Positions 34,693 through 43,724 of a stretch of DNA of 64,000 bases are shown here, piece after piece. The DNA is from CBDFKQ01 sp965248855 (GTDB lineage Bacteria > Bacteroidota > Bacteroidia > Cytophagales > 172606-1). The stretch covers positions 1 through 64,000 of the forward strand of contig CBDFKQ010000008.1 in NCBI GenBank assembly GCA_965248855.1, read 5' to 3'. Positions within the stretch are counted from its first letter, which is position 1. The number at the start of each line of letters is the position of its first letter. The notes beneath the pieces were generated by a model that was given only the letters and a program-made list of their open reading frames with translations, ran no database searches and had not been told where the DNA came from. The position numbers and the translations under genes were made by a program.

Positions 34693-37600
34693 CTACTTAA
34701 TTATCTCTATTCTTATTATTTCTTTTGATGAACCGGAGCTTACTGATATTATATATATACCGGCAGCAAAACCCGTTGTATTTAGTTGATACTGTCCCTC
34801 ATTGGTAATACTTCTTTGTAATTTTATTTTCCCCATCATATCAGTTATATTAATGGTAGTATGTTCACCTGAAGGAAGATTAATCGTTAATACACTTCCC
34901 GATACTACGGGATTAGGGTACACTAATACTTCATTGATCTTTTTTGCACCGGTTTCTTTCAAAACATTTGCAGCTTTTCTGGCTGCTGAACTTCCGGTTA
35001 TAATTTCAATGCCGCTGATTTTGGCTTGGTCTGTTACGGAAATAAAATCAATTACTATGTTTCCACTGCTGTTTGCTGTAGCCGTATATTCTTTAATAGT
35101 AGCCTTGTTTTGTTTATTACCCGCATCTACAAATATATCATAATTTGTAAGTACCCGGCTGCCATTAATATTTACATTAAATACCCTTGCACCGGAAGCA
35201 TTCCAATAAATTTCAACAAAATGGAGCCTCACCGTATATGAAGAACCAATTGTTAAGCCGGGAATGGTATAAGTGCTGTTACCGTATCGCTCACTTTGAT
35301 AAACTGATTGAGGTGCAGCATTATTTACACCGCTTACATCAATTGTTGATGATGATATATAGGCATTTCCTCCTATATAGCCATTATCGGCAGCCCATAC
35401 TCCGGTTGCACCGCCTCCACAATTAATCAAAGCGGCAGCAGTGGCTGCAGTGGAAGTATAAGAATTAATATTTTTTCCTCCTATTACTGTAATGTTGCCT
35501 ATACCCGGCCCTGTCCACCCGATTGCCAGATTATCACCGCCCGTCCCTTGTTTCATATAAGCTTCAAAATAATATTTAGTACCGCCAATTAAGCTGATGG
35601 CTGATGATTTTTGATTGGTTTCTTTATTCCATTCCTCACTGTTAGTCCAAGAGCTTACATAAGCAATTTTGCTTTTATTTGAAGGCTGGTCGTTGGTACT
35701 TAACCAAAGCTGCCCTTCATCATCACTTGAAACATACAAATTATACGAACCGGTTTGAGAGGGTATGATGTAGCCCCTTATACGCACCCCATAATTAACG
35801 TCTGAATTTCCGGGAATTTCTATTTTAGTTAAGTCAGCGGTGCTATTGGGTGATTTGGTAAAATCTACACTGCTTATAGAGTTCCCGCTGATCCCTGTCC
35901 ATTTTTCCAATATTACTTTTCCATTTCCATTAGCCAGATCATTAACTGCTGATGTTTTTTGAGGAAGTTTGGATGAAAAGCTTTTCATTTGATTATTACC
36001 TATACTTGCAGATAAATCACCATTTAAAATAGTGGCAGATTTAATTTCTGTTTCCACATGGCTTATTTCTTTAGAGGAAGTAATATCATCATCAAAAGAA
36101 ACAGTGGCTGAGGAACTACTGTTGCTAAAATTCCATAATCTTGTAACAATTCCGGAAGAAATGCCTTCCTCAGCAGGTTTAATACTCCATAACAAAACAT
36201 TAGGATCAGAAACAGTAATTAAACAATAATCAGTTTCCGGATACACCGAACCTGCGTTAACCTGCCCGCCTACTAAAGGGTTTTGATGTTCCATTGCAAA
36301 TTTCATTGAATTGACTGCATTAAAGGCATTGGCATGCGTATTCAATGCAAAACGCTGGGTAAAGTCTGAATCACCGCCTTGATTTTGTATGCCAAGTGCT
36401 GTTCCATCAGTTTGTCCACCGGCTAAAACCGATATTTGTGAAGTAGAAGCATCGAAAGTAGAAGCAGTACTGTTGCCAAGCTTCATAAAATAGCAATCGG
36501 AATTTGAAAGGGTAATTCCATAAGATGATTCATTAATATCTGCAAAATGATTGAGCGTGAGCCAATCATAACGGGCACTAACAGGAGAATAATTGCCACC
36601 GTCGGTAGTAAGCTTAGCCTTAATTACTGCACCGACTTCTTCATGCCAAACCGTTGGAGAGGCAATATTATAAGAGAATGCCCAAGTATAGAGATCAGAA
36701 AAATTTTGAGTAATCCTGTTGTTAATATCTATACGTGAGATGTCTTTAAAAACGGTAATTCTGGAAGTATGAGTCAAAGGTGTGCTTCCACCGGCTACTA
36801 AAGTTACCGATACCGGGCCGTTATTTTCAATTGTTATCGAACCTGAATTATCGGCCCCCGAGCCCAGATCGTTCATATATTTACCATTAATATTAGCCAC
36901 ACATTCTTTATTACTGTTTTTTTTATCAATAAGGCTTGTAATAACCCCTTGGCCGGTAAGTGTGATTTTATACAAACTGTTTTCAATAATATTTCCTGAA
37001 ACGGCAGCCGCATTGTCAGCCGCGGCCGGGCTTCCCGAATTTATTTCATATACTTTATAACCTAATGAAGGAATGTTGGAAGCCAGAATACGGATATACT
37101 GTTTTCCATTTATTGTAATGATTTGTGAAGGTACTTCATTGCCCGATTTTACTTCGGTTACGTGAACAGAGGTATTGCCTGTGTATGGATAATCACAGAT
37201 ATCTGTCCTTGTCCAACTCAAAGGGTTAAATGCAAAAAACCGTGTTTTAGTACTTGTAGATTTTATTAATGAGCTAAGTTTTTTTAATGAGCGGTTGTAT
37301 AATGAATCTACATAGGATGATATCTGCCCTTCAATTTTTCGTTGCCAGGCCGCCCTCTTATCTCTCGAAACATTCCCGTCTCCGGTCCAATCATGTTCCC
37401 AATAGAGCCCCATAGATATCCATGCGGTTTTTTTTGCTGCATCCAGGTCACTGTCGAAAGAGGCTTCGGTACGGGCAACAATGGTTGCCAAGGCTTCGGC
37501 GGTGCGTAATTTTTCAACCGAACGCTTTACACGGGCAGATACTTCTGCCATTGATGCGCAATAGGTTTCCCATTCATTGCCATAAGAAACTGATTCGGAA

Positions 37601-38508
37601 GGCAGAGATGAGCCGTAGTTTGCTTCAAAATCTTTAAAAAAATCTGTTTCATTGGATACAATTACCTGCCTGGAAGCAGTAGTTTTATCTTTTGCGACTG
37701 TCGGAAAACCGTCATAGTAGGTATCAAGGTCATCCCAGCCTTTACCAAACGCTCCTGCAATATTGTAAGGGTATTTAGTAGTATTACATTTTGCATCGCA
37801 GGCATCCACCGATGCAGAGGGGTCTCTGGCTTCTGCATAGCCTCCCAAAGAGGTATTATTTGTGCCGTCAATTGAATACCATTTCATTAAAATCTTATTA
37901 TCATCGGCACCTTTATACCAATATATTTCGTGAGGTCGGTTGGTAAGTCCTGAAGTTTTAGTAACACAATTACATACGCCACGCCAGCTATACTTCGCTC
38001 CTGCCCCGGCCCATAAAGAGGGCAATCCATAAGGCAATACCTGATCTTCCATGGCCACTGCCAGATCTAAATCTAAACCATATTTTCGTTCTAATGAACC
38101 TCCATAGTACATGCCGCGGAGTAATGCTTCGGCGGGGTTACCTCCATAACAGGAAACCAATGCATTAAAAGGAACCGATATTTTACCATCTTTTACTTGT
38201 TTGATAAGTCGTTCAAACTCTGTGGAAGTTTTGTTTTTTTCGTATTCCCAAAGCCAAAAATTTCCATCGCAATTCCACTTGTTTTGATAAGGGATAACAT
38301 TTTGGGCGGTTTTGTCATTCAAATCCATATAATAATCCAACATTTTAATGAATGAATTTTTATACGTTTCTTCATCGCCTGTCCACATATAATCTGTGTG
38401 GTCATCATTGGCGATATAGATTTTTTTTGTTTGACTTATTAATTTTGTGGAAGCGAAAAAAAGTAAAATAAAAAATAAATTTCGTAAGGGTATTTTAAAT
38501 TGCTCCAT
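34693..38508 (-). CDS. Secreted GH38-like glycosidase with PA14, malectin and T9SS sorting domains
   Basis: 1271 residues. The signal region ends ...FASTKLIS. The GH38-like catalytic part starts KKIYIANDDHTDYMWTGD, with His37 and Asp39 as the metal HxD motif, and AVAMEDQVLPYGLPSLW near residue 150. It runs with its beta-sandwich to about residue 830. A PA14 domain follows (~880-1010, GVRIRGYIIPSQTGSYNLYV), then a malectin domain (~1020-1180, VWAADNGYIGGNAYISSS). The C-terminal ~80 residues are a type A T9SS sorting domain (VLVYPNPVVSG ... GIYIISVSSGS). It is probably an alpha-mannosidase-type enzyme secreted to the cell surface; the exact linkage is unknown. Confidence 0.85.
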   Translation of the reverse strand: MEQFKIPLRNLFFILLFFASTKLISQTKKIYIANDDHTDYMWTGDEETYKNSFIKMLDYYMDLNDKTAQNVIPYQNKWNCDGNFWLWEYEKNKTSTEFERLIKQVKDGKISVPFNALVSCYGGNPAEALLRGMYYGGSLERKYGLDLDLAVAMEDQVLPYGLPSLWAGAGAKYSWRGVCNCVTKTSGLTNRPHEIYWYKGADDNKILMKWYSIDGTNNTSLGGYAEARDPSASVDACDAKCNTTKYPYNIAGAFGKGWDDLDTYYDGFPTVAKDKTTASRQVIVSNETDFFKDFEANYGSSLPSESVSYGNEWETYCASMAEVSARVKRSVEKLRTAEALATIVARTEASFDSDLDAAKKTAWISMGLYWEHDWTGDGNVSRDKRAAWQRKIEGQISSYVDSLYNRSLKKLSSLIKSTSTKTRFFAFNPLSWTRTDICDYPYTGNTSVHVTEVKSGNEVPSQIITINGKQYIRILASNIPSLGYKVYEINSGSPAAADNAAAVSGNIIENSLYKITLTGQGVITSLIDKKNSNKECVANINGKYMNDLGSGADNSGSITIENNGPVSVTLVAGGSTPLTHTSRITVFKDISRIDINNRITQNFSDLYTWAFSYNIASPTVWHEEVGAVIKAKLTTDGGNYSPVSARYDWLTLNHFADINESSYGITLSNSDCYFMKLGNSTASTFDASTSQISVLAGGQTDGTALGIQNQGGDSDFTQRFALNTHANAFNAVNSMKFAMEHQNPLVGGQVNAGSVYPETDYCLITVSDPNVLLWSIKPAEEGISSGIVTRLWNFSNSSSSATVSFDDDITSSKEISHVETEIKSATILNGDLSASIGNNQMKSFSSKLPQKTSAVNDLANGNGKVILEKWTGISGNSISSVDFTKSPNSTADLTKIEIPGNSDVNYGVRIRGYIIPSQTGSYNLYVSSDDEGQLWLSTNDQPSNKSKIAYVSSWTNSEEWNKETNQKSSAISLIGGTKYYFEAYMKQGTGGDNLAIGWTGPGIGNITVIGGKNINSYTSTAATAAALINCGGGATGVWAADNGYIGGNAYISSSTIDVSGVNNAAPQSVYQSERYGNSTYTIPGLTIGSSYTVRLHFVEIYWNASGARVFNVNINGSRVLTNYDIFVDAGNKQNKATIKEYTATANSSGNIVIDFISVTDQAKISGIEIITGSSAARKAANVLKETGAKKINEVLVYPNPVVSGSVLTINLPSGEHTTINITDMMGKIKLQRSITNEGQYQLNTTGFAAGIYIISVSSGSSKEIIRIEIIK

Positions 38509-38795
38509 GTTATTAAGTTAAGATTGTTCGATGATTTAAATTTTTAATATGCAATAAATGCACATATATTTTTAAACCGGATATTGAGTATTATTTCTAT
38601 ACTGGTTCTTAATAATAAAGGTTATATTTTTAATCATTTATAACTTAATGCCGGGCTTTGAAGCAGTTGTAATTTCAAAAAATATCATAAACCAATTTAT
38701 TAGTGATATCCCACCACCTTAAGTTTTTTATCATAGAGTCCTGATGCCTGCGATTAAAAAAACTACTAAAACGTTTAAAAATCCTCTATTCAAAA
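38509..38795. other. Divergent intergenic region between GH38-like gene and paralogue 2
   Basis: AT-rich DNA with no open frame of interest. It should contain the minus-strand promoter of the GH38-like gene, but I see no clear TANNTTTG element. The segment CCCACCACCTTAA near 38710 weakly resembles CTCACCACCGTATAA near 33733 upstream of paralogue 1, so the duplication may have reached further upstream than the well-conserved promoter block. Confidence 0.4.
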
Positions 38796-38861
38796 TATCA
38801 ATATTTCGATATCGAAATACTCATATTTTCATTGTTATTTGATCGTAAATGATTAAATTTG
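38796..38861 (+). promoter_or_regulatory. Promoter with upstream 18-bp palindrome for paralogue 2
   Basis: TTG at 38832-38834, a 19-bp spacer and TAAATTTG at 38854-38861 fit the Bacteroidota consensus TTG-N19-TANNTTTG. Just upstream lies the perfect palindrome TATTTCGATATCGAAATA (38802-38819), well placed for an activator or repressor. The predicted start site (about 38868) lies downstream of a possible upstream ATG at 38859, which supports translation from 38904. Confidence 0.7.
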
Positions 38862-38903
38862 GTTGATATACAAACAGATAAAAACATTAGACAAGATAAA
38901 AAT

Positions 38904-39449
38904 ATGCTACATAAACTTACCTCCGCCGCTGCTTTAGAAACCGTTTTAATGAGGTTAACGATGAAGCAAAAACAATTTATTTATCAGATTGCAAGGTTGG
39001 AATACAGGATTTATGCAGCCTTGATGAAACTGAAAACCGTGAATGCTTTAATTGAAGAAGAAAAAGAAAATATAGCCTCTTTAAATGCTGCCATTGCGGC
39101 TTCAGGAAAAGGAAAAGTAGCCGATAAATTAATAATTTGGAAAACAAAAGCCGTATACAAACTTTTCAAATATAATTTACGAAAAAATAAAATAGATCTT
39201 ACAAAACTGATCCTAAACCAATCCAAAATAGAACAATTGAAACAAGCCTTAAGCACCCTTGAAATGGATTTGCAAGAAATTAAAAATCAAGAGCAAAATT
39301 TTAATAACGTTGCTGAAGAAAATAAAATCGTACCGGCAATAGAAAGCGTTTTTAATTTTTATGAGAAGTTAAAACTTGAACAGGAAGAAAACCCGATAAA
39401 TAAATCCATAAAAGCCTATCTAAAAGAAAACCTGAAAATGGCATCTTAA
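38904..39449 (+). CDS. Coiled-coil hypothetical protein, paralogue 2
   Basis: 181 residues, close paralogue of the gene at 33920-34465. I chose ATG 38904 (MLHKLTSAAALETVLMRLTM) over the in-frame ATG 38859. It aligns with the start of paralogue 1, gives the same length, and the longer form would begin upstream of the predicted transcription start. The protein is all-helical and Lys/Glu-rich, without signal peptide. Differences from paralogue 1 are scattered substitutions without gaps, so both copies appear to be maintained. Function unknown. Confidence 0.8.
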   Translation: MLHKLTSAAALETVLMRLTMKQKQFIYQIARLEYRIYAALMKLKTVNALIEEEKENIASLNAAIAASGKGKVADKLIIWKTKAVYKLFKYNLRKNKIDLTKLILNQSKIEQLKQALSTLEMDLQEIKNQEQNFNNVAEENKIVPAIESVFNFYEKLKLEQEENPINKSIKAYLKENLKMAS

Positions 39450-39477
39450 AAGATCCTTAATTTTTTTCAAAAAGGTA

Positions 39478-41700
39478 TTATTTCAATCCTTTCATTTTTT
39501 CAAATAAAACGGGGTCAAATTCTTCCAATTCAAATATTCCATTTAAATGACTTGTAGAAACCCAGGGAAGCCACCCTCTGTGCAAGCCGAAGCCACGGAT
39601 AGGCGCGAGGCTCCAGTGTTCTTGCTGCCAACCGGGCCCTTTTAAGTCATAAATTCTTCCCTTAAGGGCAAGCATGGACTTGGTATTATGAAGGAGTATG
39701 GCTGATACGTCAAAATAATGGGAATCGCCGGTAAGCTTAAATAACCGGGCAAACTCATCCGTATCAAACGACATATATAAATCGGTAAGAGAATGGCCGG
39801 AAGAAATAAGTTGCAGGCCAACTGTAGGTATGCCCCTTTTCCATTCGAGCGATTGTTCATTTTCATCCACGGGCATGGGCACGTTCCATATATACATCCA
39901 GGTTTCTGCAAAAGCGGCTGCGGCCTTGGCTCTTATAAGCCATTTGTTTTCGTGGGTGGTATAAAACAGGGCAAGGTAGGCTTCCAACGACAAAGTGCCG
40001 GCCTCTTTATCGATCACATCCGGATTATCAATTGTCCCGCCAACAAAAACTCCATCCGCCTGTCCATTAGCCCAACAAAACTCACCGACTTTAATAGCAG
40101 ATAATTTATATCGCTCATTATTTGTTAATTCGCTTAAGAGTAAAAGATATGGAATAACGGTGTAACTTGACTGTGGTGAAGCATCCAGTATTTTACCTGA
40201 TGCCGGCTGCCAGGCCCGTGGGAAACCCCCGTTTGCATTTTGTTGAGGCAGGAGCCAGTCGGCAAAAGATTTGGCCCAATTGAGCCAGTCATCGTGGGTA
40301 ATACCTTTTGCTTTTTCCCTTTTATAAGCCTTGAGCAATGCTTTAAGGTCATCTCCAAATGATCGTAAATAAACTTTTTTTTCATGAGGGATCGCCAAGG
40401 CAGGCTTGCCGGTAAGCATATTAAAACCTTCACCATTTGGCGGTGAAAGTTTTACCACTTTTATGAACGAACTTATTATTTGCAAGGCCTCTTGTCTGTG
40501 CTTTTCATCAAATGGAGATTGCTTTCTGTCGGCATCCTGCAATAAAAAATTGGCTGATTCAAGTGCCTTTCCCGTAAAACCCATTATTGTTTTTTCATCG
40601 GGTTTATCAGTCTTTAATGGGTCTGCAACTATAAAATTGGGGATTCCATACAGGCCTTTTTTATTTTTGATTTGTTCCCCAAGCATATCAATAAGATCTC
40701 TCCTTGCCAATTCTATGTCTTGAGGGTTCAAAGCCGGCTTTAATACGCTCCAACCCCATCGCCAGGCATTTGTATAGTAGGTTGCGAAATCCTTATGCGA
40801 TTTAATTTGTAGTATCTGCCCGTAAGATTGTTGAAAACCCTGTTTAACAGGATGGTAGCGGCGGCGCCATTTTACAATTTGTCCTCCGGGATAAGTATTG
40901 CCCTGATAGGTAGTTGACCCTTCTGTGCCGGGCCATGCATATCCAAAGTGCAGGTTTCCGTTCGTTTCTTCAACACCGGGGGCGCCAAATAAAAATCTTT
41001 CGTCAATTAAAGTTTTTATTTGAGTATCATGTGAGTCTTCAGCAGTGGTAACTCCTTGTGGGTTTGGATTAAGAATGGTTATTGACGAACCGTCTTTATA
41101 ATATAGGCCGAACATTGGTGCAGGCAAGCGGTCTTCCCTTATCAAGGTAGCGTTACCGGATTTTTTTCCGCCAATACCCACTTCAGTAAGGTGGGCAGTA
41201 CTTCCATAGATCATACCGGGCGCAAAAAACTTTGTTTCTGCTTTTGATTGTTTTTGGGTATTTGTCAATCTTAAAGCAGAAAGAAAACCTGCTCCTTTGA
41301 TGTTACCGTTTACTGTTACCTTTCTTGAAAACTGCAGGTTGCTGTCAACTATCGTCCACTGATCGGTTATTAAAAAATCTGCACTGTCAACAGTTATGTG
41401 GGCCTTGCCGGAAAAACCATAAGCTGATTTGACTATGCTTTCATAACCGGAAAATTTTCTGATAATGTGAAGGGAATCTTTATAAACTTCTATCATCACG
41501 GGTTTGGGTTGGGATATAGAAGAGAGGCCTGCATTAATAATATTCATACCCCAACGGTTTTCGGAAGATTTTGTTAAAAGCAGTGTAGCCTTCCCCGAAA
41601 GTACACCAATTGTTATTTCATTTTCAGTTTTCTTACTCTCTTGCCCAAAGCAAAAAATACTTAAGCTGAGCAGATAGATAAAAAGTATAAGCTTTTTCAT
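39478..41700 (-). CDS. Secreted protein with (alpha/alpha)-barrel-like C-terminus, putative glycan-active enzyme
   Basis: 740 residues with signal peptide MKKLILFIYLLSLSIFCFG. Residues ~25-310 are beta-rich. The C-terminal ~430 residues are helical with motifs typical of (alpha/alpha)6 toroids acting on glycans (WLNWAKSFADWLLPQQ, NGGFPRAWQPASG, GTLSLEAYLALFYTT, EHWSLAPIRGFGLHRGWLPW). I cannot assign a CAZy family. It is the next gene on the minus strand before the GH38-like enzyme, although paralogue 2 lies between them on the other strand, so a shared role in glycan use is inferred. Confidence 0.72.
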   Translation of the reverse strand: MKKLILFIYLLSLSIFCFGQESKKTENEITIGVLSGKATLLLTKSSENRWGMNIINAGLSSISQPKPVMIEVYKDSLHIIRKFSGYESIVKSAYGFSGKAHITVDSADFLITDQWTIVDSNLQFSRKVTVNGNIKGAGFLSALRLTNTQKQSKAETKFFAPGMIYGSTAHLTEVGIGGKKSGNATLIREDRLPAPMFGLYYKDGSSITILNPNPQGVTTAEDSHDTQIKTLIDERFLFGAPGVEETNGNLHFGYAWPGTEGSTTYQGNTYPGGQIVKWRRRYHPVKQGFQQSYGQILQIKSHKDFATYYTNAWRWGWSVLKPALNPQDIELARRDLIDMLGEQIKNKKGLYGIPNFIVADPLKTDKPDEKTIMGFTGKALESANFLLQDADRKQSPFDEKHRQEALQIISSFIKVVKLSPPNGEGFNMLTGKPALAIPHEKKVYLRSFGDDLKALLKAYKREKAKGITHDDWLNWAKSFADWLLPQQNANGGFPRAWQPASGKILDASPQSSYTVIPYLLLLSELTNNERYKLSAIKVGEFCWANGQADGVFVGGTIDNPDVIDKEAGTLSLEAYLALFYTTHENKWLIRAKAAAAFAETWMYIWNVPMPVDENEQSLEWKRGIPTVGLQLISSGHSLTDLYMSFDTDEFARLFKLTGDSHYFDVSAILLHNTKSMLALKGRIYDLKGPGWQQEHWSLAPIRGFGLHRGWLPWVSTSHLNGIFELEEFDPVLFEKMKGLK

Positions 41701-42280
41701 TTTTTAAGAAATATATATTAACTCTATTTGTTAAACTTAAATAGTATAAATTTTTTTAAGATAAATTAAATTTTAATCTTTTTTAATTGCAATGCAATTA
41801 AAAACAAATTTGATATAATTGAGATTAGTTTCAAGTAATAAATGCAACATAATTCATTTCGTTTAAATATTCCTGACTTAAATCGTTTATATAAAACAGG
41901 CTCGAGGTTCAGCATTATAAACCCTTGATACAATTTCATTTTGGATAAAGTGAATTTAAGCATTTGGAATTGCCTGTTTGAATTGTTTTAATGTTTCCGG
42001 TGATTTTATTTATAGCTAAAAGAATTAAAATAATACCGTAAATAATTTCATATACAATAAATCCGTTTTTAATGAAATCATTTTAATATTATACAACAAT
42101 ACATTTTCTTCTTTCAGTTTACAATTTCTACGTATCATAAAGTTGATGTTTAATCAGGAAGTAAGAAGCACATCTTTACTAATTGTTTATCATCAATCTC
42201 CCTACAAAATTTATATATTTGCAACTTTTATTTCCGATAGGTCTTTTTAATTAAAGATTTAAAATATAAATTTTAAAACG
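41701..42280. other. Divergent intergenic region with palindrome and purB promoter element
   Basis: 580 bp of very AT-rich DNA between the secreted enzyme gene and purB. A perfect 12-bp inverted repeat, TTTTTAATTGCA/TGCAATTAAAAA, lies at 41780-41804 about 80 bp before the minus-strand gene and could be an operator. TATATTTG at 42214-42221 is a good -7 element for purB, without a matching TTG box. A 65-codon minus-strand frame at 41766-41963 shows no features and is not called. Confidence 0.5.
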
Positions 42281-43630
42281 GTGCTGCTTAACGAACTTAA
42301 TGCTATTTCGCCTATTGATGGGAGGTATAGAAAACAAACTATTGAACTGGCAGAATATTTTTCTGAATTTGCCTTAATAAAATACCGTATTCGTGTAGAA
42401 ATTGAATATTTTATTGCTTTGTGTGAGTTGCCTCTGCCACAGTTATCCGGTTTCCCTAAAGAACATTATTATAATTTAAGAAATATTTATTTACAGTTCG
42501 GTGAAGAAGATGCCGAGTTTGTAAAAATGAAGGAACGTGAAACCAACCATGACGTAAAGGCCATGGAATATTTTATTAAAAGTAAACTGGAACATTATGG
42601 ATTGGGAGAGTTTTTGGAATTTATTCATTTCGGACTTACGTCTCAAGATGTAAATAATACTTCCATACCGCTTTCATTAAAAGAAGGAGTTGAAAAAGTT
42701 TTGTTTCCATTTTTAAATACTGTTTTGGTTATTTTAGAAAACCTTGCCAAGCAATGGAATGATATTCCCTTATTGGCGCGAACACATGGTCAACCTGCTT
42801 CGCCAACGCGGATGGGAAAAGAAATAATGGTTTTTAGCGAGCGGTTAAAAAATCAAATGGAAACTTTAAAAGTGATTCCTTTTAAAGCAAAATTCGGAGG
42901 TGCTACAGGTAATTTTAATGCGCATTATATTGCTTATCCAAATATTAACTGGATTGATTTTGCTGATGGCTTTGTAAATAATACTTTAGGTTTAACTCGC
43001 AGCAGATATACAACACAAATAGAGCATTACGATTTTTTAGCAGCATTTTTTGATAATTTAAAGAGAATCAATACTATTTTAATTGATTTGGATAGAGATG
43101 TTTGGCAATACATTGCGATGGATTATTTTAAATTAAAAATAAAGGAAGGAGAAGTGGGTTCATCTGCCATGCCGCATAAAGTAAACCCAATAGATTTTGA
43201 AAATTCAGAAGGTAATTTGGGTATGGCCAATGCTTTATTCGAACATTTATCTGCCAAACTTCCTATTTCCCGTTTGCAAAGGGATTTAACAGATTCTACT
43301 GTTTTAAGAAATATAGGTGTGCCTCTGGCACATAGTTTAATTGCTTATAAATCTTTAATAAAAGGTTTGGAGAAATTAGAAATTAATAAAACAACTATTG
43401 AAAAGGATTTGGAAGAAAATTGGGCAGTAGTTGCGGAAGCTATTCAAACTATACTTCGCAGAGAAGGATATCCAAAACCATATGAAGCACTGCGTGATTT
43501 AACACGTAAAAATGAAAAAATCACACAAGAAAGTTTAAAAAACTTTATTCAAACGTTAGGAATAAAGGAAGAGGTAAAATCAGAATTATTAAATATTACA
43601 CCTTTTACTTATACAGGTATTGGATTATAA
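42281..43630 (+). CDS. purB: Adenylosuccinate lyase
   Basis: 449 residues. It starts at GTG 42281, giving MLLNELNAISPIDGRYRKQ, which aligns with the N-terminus of characterised PurB proteins. The fumarase/aspartase superfamily signature SSAMPHKVNPIDFENSEGN is present near residue 290. HFGLTSQDVNNTS and ARTHGQPASPTRMGKE are the other active-site regions. It cleaves SAICAR and adenylosuccinate, releasing fumarate, in purine synthesis in the cytosol. It is a single gene with its own promoter element (TATATTTG at 42214). Confidence 0.96.
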   Translation: MLLNELNAISPIDGRYRKQTIELAEYFSEFALIKYRIRVEIEYFIALCELPLPQLSGFPKEHYYNLRNIYLQFGEEDAEFVKMKERETNHDVKAMEYFIKSKLEHYGLGEFLEFIHFGLTSQDVNNTSIPLSLKEGVEKVLFPFLNTVLVILENLAKQWNDIPLLARTHGQPASPTRMGKEIMVFSERLKNQMETLKVIPFKAKFGGATGNFNAHYIAYPNINWIDFADGFVNNTLGLTRSRYTTQIEHYDFLAAFFDNLKRINTILIDLDRDVWQYIAMDYFKLKIKEGEVGSSAMPHKVNPIDFENSEGNLGMANALFEHLSAKLPISRLQRDLTDSTVLRNIGVPLAHSLIAYKSLIKGLEKLEINKTTIEKDLEENWAVVAEAIQTILRREGYPKPYEALRDLTRKNEKITQESLKNFIQTLGIKEEVKSELLNITPFTYTGIGL

Positions 43631-43724
43631 AATGTATTTAGGAATAAAGATTATGTTAATAATGTAAGATCAAGGTCAGTTCAAAAAAAATTTAAAAAGT
43701 TAATATTACGGTTATATATATAAA

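Noticed and set aside
38859..38903. N-terminal extension of paralogue 2
   Set aside because: It overlaps the -7 element at 38854-38861, and paralogue 1 begins at the position equivalent to 38904.
41766..41963. 65-codon minus-strand frame in the purB upstream region
   Set aside because: It spans a perfect palindrome and AT-rich DNA and shows no protein features.
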